A stretch of DNA of 64,000 nucleotides from assembly GCF_019056395.1 (NCBI RefSeq), contig NZ_CP077640.1, positions 51,499 to 115,498 on the forward strand, read 5' to 3'. Origin of the DNA: Terribacillus sp. DMT04. GTDB taxonomy: Bacteria > Bacillota > Bacilli > Bacillales > Amphibacillaceae. A model generated the notes under the pieces. It worked only from the letters and a program-made list of their open reading frames with translations, was not told the DNA's origin and ran no database searches. Of the stretch, positions 40,626 to 48,171 are shown one piece after another; within the stretch, counting starts at the first letter, position 1, and every line of letters begins with the position of its first letter. Both the position numbers and the translations under genes were made by a program.

Positions 40626-43343
40626 CTGAAGAAAATAACAATATCAATAGTTATGCTCCTGGCATTCCTTATTGTTTTTACAGTGCATGATAAGGTAGAA
40701 GCCGCGGATTCTCCATACGATGTTGAATCAAGTGTTAGGAATGGTTGGAGCAAGAACTTTGGAAATAAGAGTATGCCGGCCACAAGTGGTAGAGCGCTCG
40801 CTTATGATGTCTATTCTCATAAGTACACATCTGGGGGATTTAAAGTTGTCTCGAAAGATTTTGGAAAGGGCAAACGTGAATACGTCAATTTCCAAGGGTG
40901 GGCTGTATTATTTGGTCATAAAAAACACACAAAATCAAATCAAGAAACGTACATTGTGGCACAAGAGGTGGGAGGCAAGGATGTAAAAGTCTATGGTACT
41001 CTTCAAAAAAATCTAAGCGCTACAGAGGACCTAGAGTACAATAATCAGGGCTCTGGTGTTTGGAATGAATGTTCTTCTAATGCAACCAACAAGGATAACC
41101 AGTATGATTGTAATATGCGTTACGATGGTGTTGGGTTTGATGCTTATCTGCCTTTAGACGAGCTATTTACAAATGATCGTAAGAAAAAAGAATGGGCATT
41201 GTACATCGTAAAAAGAGTAGATAATCACATTGTATATACAACGCTGAATGTTCCTTTTAATTTTTCGAATCGTGAATTTGCTGAAGGTGAAGTCTCTCTC
41301 TCAAGTGGAATAGATGCGAATAAACTTCAGATGATCGGCACAAATGTCTTGAGGCGAACAGAACCACGTCAGAAAGCAAGTTCATCAATAAGAGGTAAAT
41401 ACTTTACTACAAATAGAACGTATACAAGCGTAGACTCGGACGAAAGCCAGACTGCTGTATGGTATGCGGTTAACGCACCGGAAGATAACAATAAGAAGCG
41501 GTGGGCAGCATCTGCTTACTGGTCCTTCTTAGGCAGCCAGGCTAGGCTTTCTTACATTCCTAATGAACCTCCTTCGGCAAAGTTCAAATATAGCCCAAGT
41601 ACCGTTTATAACGATACTCAGGTTAAGTTTACCGATCAATCGAGTGATCCCGAAAATGATAAGCTTACTTACAAATGGGAGTACACAAGACCAGACTTAA
41701 GTAGATACATATCGTTTTCTACTTCAAAGAATCCCGCAAAAGTACTCGATGTTAAAGGTAAGTGGAAGATAAAACTTACAGTCTCTGATAAGTATAATAG
41801 TGATACTTATGAAAGGGAAATCGATGTAAAGAACAGACCACCAGAAGCGGGTTTTACGGCCAGACCAAACCCAACGACGCGACTGGAAACTGTGCAAATA
41901 AAGTCCAATGCTAGTGATCCGGATAGAGACTCAATAACACATAAGTACGAAATTCGATTAAAGGGCAGCAGTTCTTGGACAAAACTCAGCGATGATAAAG
42001 ATACATCATACAAGTTCCCTGAAGTGGGTACTTATGAGTTACGGCAGACTGTAACTGATGTTGATGGTGATTCTGATACAGAAATTGTTAGCGTACAAGT
42101 TGAAAATCTCAAGCCAATCGCTGATTTTGATGCCACACCAAATCCGACGAACAGACTTACAACCGTTAATATTAAGGATAAATCGAGTGATCCAGAAGGT
42201 GACAAGCTTACTTATAAATATGAGATAAAGCTACAAGGTACCGAGACTTGGTCCTCTATCAGTACAGCAGCTGACCATTCATATAAGTTCCCTAAAGTTG
42301 GCACCTACGATGTAAGATTAACTGTGACAGATACAGAAGGTGATTCGGATAGCATAACAAAGCAAGTGGAGATTGAAAATATTGCTCCTGAAGCAAACTT
42401 CACTATAAATCCAAACCCCGCAACTCGTATCGATTCAGTTAAATTCACTGATAAGTCGTCTGATGCAGAAAATGATAAGCTTACGTATCTCTATGAGTAT
42501 CGTATAAAAGGAACAGGACAATGGACTAAGATGAGTACAGAAGCAAATCCTGCGTTCACTTTTAAAACCGTTGATGAATACGAAGTAAGGTTAACTGTGA
42601 CAGATGAACATGGCGCTAAGGATAGCGAAACTAAGTCTGTTACAATAAAGAACAATCTTCCGGAATTAACAGTTACCTATACTCCATCAACAGTATATGA
42701 AGGAGATAAAGTATCTATATGCTTGAAGCCAACCGACAAAGATAATGATCCGTTAGACATCGAATTGAAGATGAAAAAAGGTAATGGAACTTTAGAATCC
42801 GTACTTCAAGAGAATGATATGAAGAGCGGTCAAAGCTCATGTTATACAATCGATAAGGTAGAAAAAGATGACTATACCTTTGTTGGCATTGTGGATGATG
42901 GATTTGACAAAGTAGAAGTTCCAGTTGTAATTGTAGTAAAAGCCTTAACTCTGGAAGGGTTTGTTGAACATACGGATAAATGGAATGAAATCCATCAGGA
43001 ACTGGGCAACAAGCCTGAAGATTTCTATTCTGGTGAAGCATTCGTACTAAAAGCGAATACATCACCTTATCCTGTCACAAACATTGAGTCTAGGTTTAAA
43101 GGCTACCAGGAGAATAGCAGCCAATTCAGAAAGACTGTTAAAATGCAAATGGATACAGATACTGAAGCTAACGGCGAATTGTATGAAGAAAGCTTCTTGA
43201 AAGGATCTACAGCCTTGAGAGAAGGAGAAGCTACATTTGAATTTGTTGTTACCTATGCTAATGGCGTTGTAAAGACTGATACAGTTACAGTAAATATCAT
43301 AGGAGACGTATATGACGTTCTTAAATTCCATAAAAGCTTCTAA
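40626..43343 (+). CDS. Secreted PKD-repeat surface protein, CTG start
   Basis: A 905-residue protein. The best start is CTG 40626: AAGGAGG at 40611-40617 is eight bases before it, and it adds KKITISIVM to make a signal peptide (cut near VEAAD). An internal ATG at 40653 lacks a binding site. After a 300-residue unknown head, five PKD-like beta domains begin near residues 316, 405, 496, 588 and 678 (PSAKFKYSP, PEAGFTARP, PIADFDATP, PEANFTINP, PELTVTYTP) with the usual DPENDKLTYKWEY motif. No LPxTG or final membrane helix is seen, so it is secreted or held non-covalently. Confidence 0.78.
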   Translation: MKKITISIVMLLAFLIVFTVHDKVEAADSPYDVESSVRNGWSKNFGNKSMPATSGRALAYDVYSHKYTSGGFKVVSKDFGKGKREYVNFQGWAVLFGHKKHTKSNQETYIVAQEVGGKDVKVYGTLQKNLSATEDLEYNNQGSGVWNECSSNATNKDNQYDCNMRYDGVGFDAYLPLDELFTNDRKKKEWALYIVKRVDNHIVYTTLNVPFNFSNREFAEGEVSLSSGIDANKLQMIGTNVLRRTEPRQKASSSIRGKYFTTNRTYTSVDSDESQTAVWYAVNAPEDNNKKRWAASAYWSFLGSQARLSYIPNEPPSAKFKYSPSTVYNDTQVKFTDQSSDPENDKLTYKWEYTRPDLSRYISFSTSKNPAKVLDVKGKWKIKLTVSDKYNSDTYEREIDVKNRPPEAGFTARPNPTTRLETVQIKSNASDPDRDSITHKYEIRLKGSSSWTKLSDDKDTSYKFPEVGTYELRQTVTDVDGDSDTEIVSVQVENLKPIADFDATPNPTNRLTTVNIKDKSSDPEGDKLTYKYEIKLQGTETWSSISTAADHSYKFPKVGTYDVRLTVTDTEGDSDSITKQVEIENIAPEANFTINPNPATRIDSVKFTDKSSDAENDKLTYLYEYRIKGTGQWTKMSTEANPAFTFKTVDEYEVRLTVTDEHGAKDSETKSVTIKNNLPELTVTYTPSTVYEGDKVSICLKPTDKDNDPLDIELKMKKGNGTLESVLQENDMKSGQSSCYTIDKVEKDDYTFVGIVDDGFDKVEVPVVIVVKALTLEGFVEHTDKWNEIHQELGNKPEDFYSGEAFVLKANTSPYPVTNIESRFKGYQENSSQFRKTVKMQMDTDTEANGELYEESFLKGSTALREGEATFEFVVTYANGVVKTDTVTVNIIGDVYDVLKFHKSF

Positions 43344-43377
43344 ATAGCATCGCAACCATTTTAGGAGTGTTACTACT

Positions 43378-43411
43378 AAAACCCGCTATTGTTTAATATA
43401 ATGGCGGGTTT
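43378..43411 (+). terminator. Terminator after the PKD gene
   Basis: AAACCCGCTATT pairs with AATGGCGGGTTT (one mismatch), followed by CTTCTCT. Confidence 0.65.
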
Positions 43412-43419
43412 CTTCTCTA

Positions 43420-43528
43420 GAGGACGCTCCGGAGAAACATAAAGCAACAGGACAGTCTTCTGTCTACGCTGATTGAATTCCTATCAAAAGGACCCTGCGC
43501 CGTTACAGGTGTAGAGTCCTTTTTTTGT
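43420..43528. ncRNA. Possible small structured RNA
   Basis: Short hairpins CTCCGGAG, GACAG-TCTT-CTGTC and a terminal AAAGGACCCTGCGCC...AGTCCTTTTTTT hairpin lie in 100 bases without a gene. The T-run gives a plus-strand terminator. AGC before and GCT after the GACAG hairpin recall the leader elements. No known RNA family is recognised. Confidence 0.3.
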
Positions 43529-43753
43529 TCCGATTATTACCTTTCAGCAAAGTAATACTTTCTGGTGCTTAGGAAAGTCAATAACAAATTGTACTATTTA
43601 ACAATTAACAATACACAAAATTTCTATCTTTTGGAATAAACCTGTGATAAAATCACTATAAGTTGTAGAATTATATAAAATTATTCCTCTTGAGAAACCA
43701 AATGTAACTTATAGTCTGTAGAAGTACTTTTATGGGTATACTATCATTTGCTT

Positions 43754-44002
43754 ATGGAAGAACTTGAAAAGGCGCTATATAAAGGCTTAGGCATTATTGT
43801 GAAGCAATTAAGGATCCAAAAAGGCTTGTCTCAAGAAGAACTTGGAGCAATGTGTGGATTACATCGTACATATGTCAGTGACATAGAGCGCGGCCGGAGA
43901 AATGTTTCACTACTAAACATATATAGATTATCTGTTGCACTGGGCGTTCATATGTCGGAACTGCTGCGTTATAGAGTACTTACCGACGATAAGGATTTAT
44001 AG
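43754..44002 (+). CDS. XRE-family regulator (C-protein-like)
   Basis: An 82-residue protein from ATG 43754. The HTH is KQLRIQKGLSQEELGAMCGL followed by HRTYVSDIERGRRNVSLLN, closely like controller proteins of restriction systems and small Cro-type regulators. No restriction enzyme is adjacent. A TTG two codons earlier is an alternative start. It may control the terminator-bearing transcript that follows (44062-44097). Confidence 0.75.
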   Translation: MEELEKALYKGLGIIVKQLRIQKGLSQEELGAMCGLHRTYVSDIERGRRNVSLLNIYRLSVALGVHMSELLRYRVLTDDKDL

Positions 44003-44061
44003 GGAGCGAAGAAAGGTTGATGTATATGGGCACTTATGCAACCTGGAGCTACTAGTGCAAC

Positions 44062-44097
44062 CGACCTTCTCTTTAGCTAAAGAAGGTTATTTTTTTT
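44062..44097 (+). terminator. Terminator downstream of the XRE gene
   Basis: ACCTTCT pairs with AGAAGGT across CTTTAGCTAA, followed by eight T residues. Upstream AGAAAGGTTG at 44011-44020 could pair with CGACCTTCT instead, a possible alternative fold. Confidence 0.7.
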
Positions 44098-44204
44098 AAA
44101 AAAGTAAATTATGAAATCTTACAACGGTGCTATTAATTATGTATTACGATTAAATAAATCATATTAGGGGAATTAAAACATTTTAAAGGGAAGGTGTTCT
44201 CGTA

Positions 44205-44513
44205 ATGTTAATTGGAGCAAATAAGCAAACCAGACTTCTGTATAAACGTACATACTTTATGTTAAATAAAGAGGAATATGTTGAATTAGTAACTTTGTCT
44301 AGCGAGATTAGAGATTCTGAACAAGATATATTAGAAGGTATGAAAGTTTATAAAACTGGTTCAAGAGAACTTAAAATTAACGAATTGAATTCAAAAGTAA
44401 GTGAGTCACTAACAACAGAAAAAGTAATTGAACACGTTATCGAATTGGATCAAATTCAATTTGATGATTTAGCAAATAACAACTCTGATCTGTTTAATTA
44501 TGGATTGAACTAA
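44205..44513 (+). CDS. Unknown 102-residue protein
   Basis: Begins MLIGANKQTRLLYKRTYFML, then charged helical sequence. AAGGGAAGG precedes the ATG. No family recognised. It stands alone between two leader regions. Confidence 0.6.
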   Translation: MLIGANKQTRLLYKRTYFMLNKEEYVELVTLSSEIRDSEQDILEGMKVYKTGSRELKINELNSKVSESLTTEKVIEHVIELDQIQFDDLANNNSDLFNYGLN

Positions 44514-44659
44514 CAATTATATCTCTGTTATAATTCAGCTATAAGATATTATCTTAATTTTTATTGCAATCGTATTGCGATTAGCTGTGTTTACAAATTA
44601 TAAAAGAGCCTTTGGGCTTGGTTTTTACATTAAAAAACCAAACCCAAAGGCTTTTTTTT
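44505..44659 (+). promoter_or_regulatory. Promoter and leader RNA: conserved bulged hairpin plus terminator (copy 3)
   Basis: TTGAAC (44505-44510), 18 bases, TATAAT (44529-44534). The hairpin GC-AATCG-TATTG-CGATT-A-GC (44566-44585) is followed by TGTGTTT. The terminator AGCCTTTGGG pairs with CCCAAAGGCT around an inner GGTTTTT/AAAAACC stem, ending in eight T residues (44607-44659). Confidence 0.75.
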
Positions 44660-44727
44660 ATGCCTTTTTTGGGGGTGATTCATGAGGCCATTGTATTAAT
44701 AACTAATATTAAGAGAGGATGCTTGTA

Positions 44728-45285
44728 ATGAAAAAATGGGGCGGAAATGATGATATTTTCATAATTACGGTATTTATCAATCACAGTATGAATGAAATCA
44801 AGAGTGGTTTGGCAGGTGTAAGCTTTGATCAGCGAACTAAGAGTTATTTTGTGCAGGCTGATGATAGGACTTTTGAAATTTGTCCTTTCAACTCACAACC
44901 TAAGAATGGGCTATCCGCGATAAGAGTGTACTCAAATGCGAGTGCTGAGGCAACTTCTTATATTCTTGATATGGTTCTAGGCTGGGCATCCCCTGTAGTA
45001 ACAGGTGTTGAATTACAGTATAAGGACCAAGACAAAGTGGATAGAATGTTGCGTGAGTTAAAGAAAAGCAATAAACACAAGACAATTGATTCAAGAGGTA
45101 TGTTCTTTAAAGATGGAGCATATTTCGTAGTCAGTTCAAATCAAATGTTGATTCAAAAAAGAGCCAATCCAGGGAAAAAACTCAAGGTATACGAAACCCT
45201 GCAGCTCATAGAAGATTTAGGGAAACAGCTAGATATCAACGATGAATTGAGTCTGCTAACAATCTTAGATCAGAGTTATGCTTAA
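44728..45285 (+). CDS. Unknown 185-residue protein
   Basis: Starts at ATG 44728; an ATG three codons earlier overlaps GAGAGG, its binding site. It begins MKKWGGNDDIFIITVFINHS. No family recognised. It is the first gene after the attenuated leader at 44529-44700 and the following three genes are closely linked, so this looks like an operon of accessory plasmid functions. Confidence 0.65.
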   Translation: MKKWGGNDDIFIITVFINHSMNEIKSGLAGVSFDQRTKSYFVQADDRTFEICPFNSQPKNGLSAIRVYSNASAEATSYILDMVLGWASPVVTGVELQYKDQDKVDRMLRELKKSNKHKTIDSRGMFFKDGAYFVVSSNQMLIQKRANPGKKLKVYETLQLIEDLGKQLDINDELSLLTILDQSYA

Positions 45286-45302
45286 AAAATAGATTAGAGG
45301 CG

Positions 45303-45336
45303 GCTTTAAGAAAATTTTCTTAAAGCTATTTTTTAT
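45303..45336 (+). terminator. Intercistronic hairpin
   Basis: GCTTTAAGAAAATTTTCTTAAAGC with TATTTTTTAT after it. It ends one base before GGGAGGA of the next gene. Confidence 0.65.
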
Positions 45337-45351
45337 GGGAGGAAATTTAAG

Positions 45352-45654
45352 ATGATTATAAATAATTCAGAGTTACTTAATACAGGAGGCAGATGTATGG
45401 TGCTACACATTAGCGTAAGCGGCCATGCAGAGATAAAATCCATAACAATAAATGAAGAGGCAATTGTAGCTTGGAGTACACCTCAAGATCTGATGATATT
45501 CGATTTAAATGATCTTATTTGGGAGACAGACGATTGGATGGATTTACGTAATTATTTTGATGAAAAAACTTCAGCTGCAATACACAAATTATGGAATGAC
45601 AGTTGGAAATGGTATGACCACAAGAAGAACAAGAGTTTAGGAGATGAGATTTGA
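45352..45654 (+). CDS. Unknown 100-residue protein
   Basis: Begins MIINNSELLNTGGRCMVLHI with GGAGGA before the ATG. Contains a Trp-rich stretch (SWKWYDHKKN). No family recognised. Its stop overlaps the next start (TGATG). Confidence 0.6.
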   Translation: MIINNSELLNTGGRCMVLHISVSGHAEIKSITINEEAIVAWSTPQDLMIFDLNDLIWETDDWMDLRNYFDEKTSAAIHKLWNDSWKWYDHKKNKSLGDEI

Positions 45655-45956
45655 TGGGAGAAAAATTATATATCCTCGTGGACTTGCAGGATTTGGATGA
45701 TCGTAGAGTATGCAGCTTGGAAGAAGCAAAGGATACATTAATTAATATTTGGAATAACTCTGAACCTGATAATGATGAAGACGAGGCGGAATTTGAAAAT
45801 AACCTTAAGGAGCACATAGCTAACATTAAAGCTGCTGATGCTGTGAAATTAGATAGCTACTTGCTGGGAATTGATCATTGTATTTGTAGCAATGAAGAAC
45901 AATACCTGGAGTTAGTGACGCAGATACAAGAAATGCATCAGGAGGGAGTACTATAA
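45654..45956 (+). CDS. Unknown 100-residue acidic protein
   Basis: From ATG 45654, overlapping the previous stop; GGAG lies upstream. Begins MGEKLYILVDLQDLDDRRVC. Rich in Asp and Glu. Coupled translation supports it being real; function unknown. Confidence 0.6.
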   Translation: MGEKLYILVDLQDLDDRRVCSLEEAKDTLINIWNNSEPDNDEDEAEFENNLKEHIANIKAADAVKLDSYLLGIDHCICSNEEQYLELVTQIQEMHQEGVL

Positions 45957-46757
45957 ATGAAAAACATGACTGCAGCAGATATAATGCAAGAACTTGTTGA
46001 AGGTGGTATGTATATTCAGCTTAAAACAAAGGAGCGCCAACTCGAACAGATTCGGAATGTAGTTAAGGAAGAGCTGATAAATTCAGAAGTTAAAAGACAT
46101 GAATTTAAAAAACAAGGTTTGGTCGCAAAATTTGTACCTAAGAAAGTCAGTAGAATCGATACTACTGCTCTTAATACTTATCTTGATGATTTAGGGTATT
46201 TGAAAAAAGTTGTTGAACTTGATCACTCTCTCTTAAAAGACAACCTTTTCATGGCTGAACAATTAATGGACTACAAAGTTCCAGGAGATTGTACAGTCGT
46301 TCCTTATTTCAATAAGATAGGAAAGCAGCTACTTAAAAGCACAGATACTATAAGCGAGGGAACAATAAAAGAGCATCTATTGAACTTTAATATGATCAAC
46401 AAAGAATATAAGCAACTAGAAGAAAAATATGAATCCGTTAAACTAGAGATGCAATCGTGCTCCTTACTAAAGGAGCATCGTAAGCTTTCCTACAAATATG
46501 GTTCAGTTATCATAAAAGAAAATAAGCCTAAATATGAAAATGAAGAGATATTTAAAGATTTTGGATCAGGTGTATTAATTGAATACGGAAAACCAAACAC
46601 TGAAAAACTAAATGATTTGATGTTAAATGGTTCAATTAAAAAGAGTGATTTAGAACAGTTTAAGCATATTGAGAATGTGAGATTAGATTTTGTAATCATG
46701 TCTTTAGATGACGAAGATAAATTAAGAAATGCATGGATGTCCAAGAGAATCGGGTAA
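45957..46757 (+). CDS. Unknown 266-residue protein
   Basis: ATG 45957 directly follows the previous stop; GGAGGG lies ten bases upstream. Begins MKNMTAADIMQELVEGGMYI; a Lys- and Glu-rich helical protein with a central coiled region (about 140-170). No family recognised. Its terminator, starting at 46771, is split by the second IS element. Confidence 0.6.
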   Translation: MKNMTAADIMQELVEGGMYIQLKTKERQLEQIRNVVKEELINSEVKRHEFKKQGLVAKFVPKKVSRIDTTALNTYLDDLGYLKKVVELDHSLLKDNLFMAEQLMDYKVPGDCTVVPYFNKIGKQLLKSTDTISEGTIKEHLLNFNMINKEYKQLEEKYESVKLEMQSCSLLKEHRKLSYKYGSVIIKENKPKYENEEIFKDFGSGVLIEYGKPNTEKLNDLMLNGSIKKSDLEQFKHIENVRLDFVIMSLDDEDKLRNAWMSKRIG

Positions 46758-46770
46758 GAATGACATTAAT

Positions 46771-46789
46771 AAAAAAAGCGGAGATCTGT
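46771..46789 (+). terminator. Left half of the second interrupted terminator
   Basis: AAAAAAAGCGGAGAT plus CTGT. The other arm, ATCTCCGCTTTTTTT, is at 48077-48091. Without the element the sequence is a perfect 15-base stem closing a CTGT tetraloop and a seven-T run. Confidence 0.88.
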
Positions 46790-46829
46790 GGGACTGACCC
46801 CTGTTTTTGAGACAGGGATCAAAACACCT

Positions 46830-47639
46830 TCAAACAGCCAATTGTCGATATTGTATCGGTGATTGGTTGTTTAGTTTCGTTTGAATACGAATGTTGTTAT
46901 AATAATGAATGTAATCTTCGACAGTACGCTCTACGATGGCACTCGTAGTCCGAACTATGCTGTTGAGATAGAACGTTTCAGACTTTAGTGAGGAATGAAA
47001 CGATTCGATGGAGGCATTATCAGCGGGCGTCCCTTTCTGGGACATGCTCATGGTAATGCCTTTTGCTTTTACAGCTTTTTGGTATTCGTAAGAAGTGTAT
47101 ACGGATCCTTGGTCACTATGCAGTATGCAGTTCTCCGGCAATGTTGGTAGCTGAGCGAGTGTATCTAACACAAACGCTGTGTCTTGTTTATCTCCAACTG
47201 AGAAAGCAATTACTTCACCATTGTACAGATCCAATATGCTGGAAAGATACAATTGTTTCTGACCGTAAGGCAAGTAAGTAATATCTGTTACGAGTTTCTC
47301 TAACCGACGATCGGACTGAAAGTTCCGATCCAATATATTTTCTGCGACGGCATATGGCTGCCCTGTATTCTTACGTTTTTTCACTTTGACGCGGCACTGC
47401 CATTGATTCTTCTGCATAATGCGCTGCACAGCCTTGTGATTGACACAGTATTCCTGTCGCAGTATGGCAGTGATTTTTCGATATCCATATCGGTACCTAT
47501 GTTTTCGGCACAATGTGCCGATTTGTTTTTCTAATTGTTCTTTCCATGCATCTTTCTCTTTAACTTTCCAGCGATAATAAGATGCTCTTGAGATGCCTAG
47601 ATGCATACAGATATCCTGTACTGTCATAGTTTTATTCAA
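46830..47639 (-). CDS. IS3-family transposase OrfB, copy 2
   Basis: A 269-residue frame with the rve integrase core: Asp in KLVTDITYLPYG, Asp in CILHSDQGSVYTSYE and Glu in NASIESFHSSLKSE, so the DDE triad is intact. HTH_21-like N-terminus (ICMHLGISRASYYRWKVKEK). Expressed as an OrfAB fusion by frameshifting in this family. Homologous to copy 1. Confidence 0.9.
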   Translation of the reverse strand: MNKTMTVQDICMHLGISRASYYRWKVKEKDAWKEQLEKQIGTLCRKHRYRYGYRKITAILRQEYCVNHKAVQRIMQKNQWQCRVKVKKRKNTGQPYAVAENILDRNFQSDRRLEKLVTDITYLPYGQKQLYLSSILDLYNGEVIAFSVGDKQDTAFVLDTLAQLPTLPENCILHSDQGSVYTSYEYQKAVKAKGITMSMSQKGTPADNASIESFHSSLKSETFYLNSIVRTTSAIVERTVEDYIHYYNNIRIQTKLNNQSPIQYRQLAV

Positions 47640-47644
47640 GTGTT

Positions 47645-47977
47645 CTACAAGCCCAACTGCCGTTTCTCTATCAACTTCCTTTCCAATTCCTTGTACTTTT
47701 TTAAAACTTCATTTTGTTGCTTTAAGTAGCGATTCTCGGCCTGCAGCTTCTCCATTTCCGATGTGTAAGCAGGTCCTTTTCCGTAAGTATATTGTTTTCC
47801 GACAGGCTGTTCGAAACGATGCACTTCTCCTGATTTGTACCATCTAACCCACGTTTCTACCTGAGTCTTGTTCTTTATATTTAAACTGTCCATAATTTCT
47901 TTTGTAGACCTGCCTGCCATTTTCATTTCTACTGCTTTCTGTTTGACTTCCAATGGATAACTCACTCTTGTCCCCAT
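47645..47977 (-). CDS. IS3-family transposase OrfA, copy 2
   Basis: A 110-residue protein with an HTH (EVKQKAVEMKMAGRSTKEIM, then SLNIKNKTQVETWVRWY) and a coiled coil (MEKLQAENRYLKQQNEVLKK). Shares HRFEQPVGKQYTYG with copy 1. Binds the element ends. Confidence 0.88.
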   Translation of the reverse strand: MGTRVSYPLEVKQKAVEMKMAGRSTKEIMDSLNIKNKTQVETWVRWYKSGEVHRFEQPVGKQYTYGKGPAYTSEMEKLQAENRYLKQQNEVLKKYKELERKLIEKRQLGL

Positions 47978-48072
47978 AGAAAAAACACCTCCAAGTATTA
48001 TTTCGGATAACGATCATCCGTTTTCAACCTTGAAGGTGTTTTTTATTTGTCTCAGCCTAAGGGGTCAGTCCC

Positions 48073-48091
48073 CTGTATCTCCGCTTTTTTT
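48073..48091 (-). terminator. Right half of the second interrupted terminator
   Basis: CTGT duplication, ATCTCCGC and TTTTTTT. See the left half at 46771-46789. Confidence 0.88.
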
Positions 48092-48171
48092 GTTGTATAT
48101 GTATTGGGATTTTGAGACAATTACTTTAGTTATTTCGTACTATATTTATTCTAAAGAATGAGGGTGACAAG

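Larger units (their letters stand above)
46790..48072 (-). mobile_element. IS3-family (IS150-like) insertion sequence, copy 2
   Basis: About 1283 bases. Terminal inverted repeats are GGGACTGACCCCT at both ends; a 4-base duplication CTGT flanks it (46786-46789, 48073-48076). OrfA (47977-47645) and OrfB (47639-46830) are on the minus strand. The insertion falls in the tetraloop of a terminator. Confidence 0.9.

Noticed and set aside
43420..43528. T-box or known metabolite riboswitch
   Set aside because: No T-box sequence or recognisable riboswitch core is visible, and no matching metabolic gene follows.
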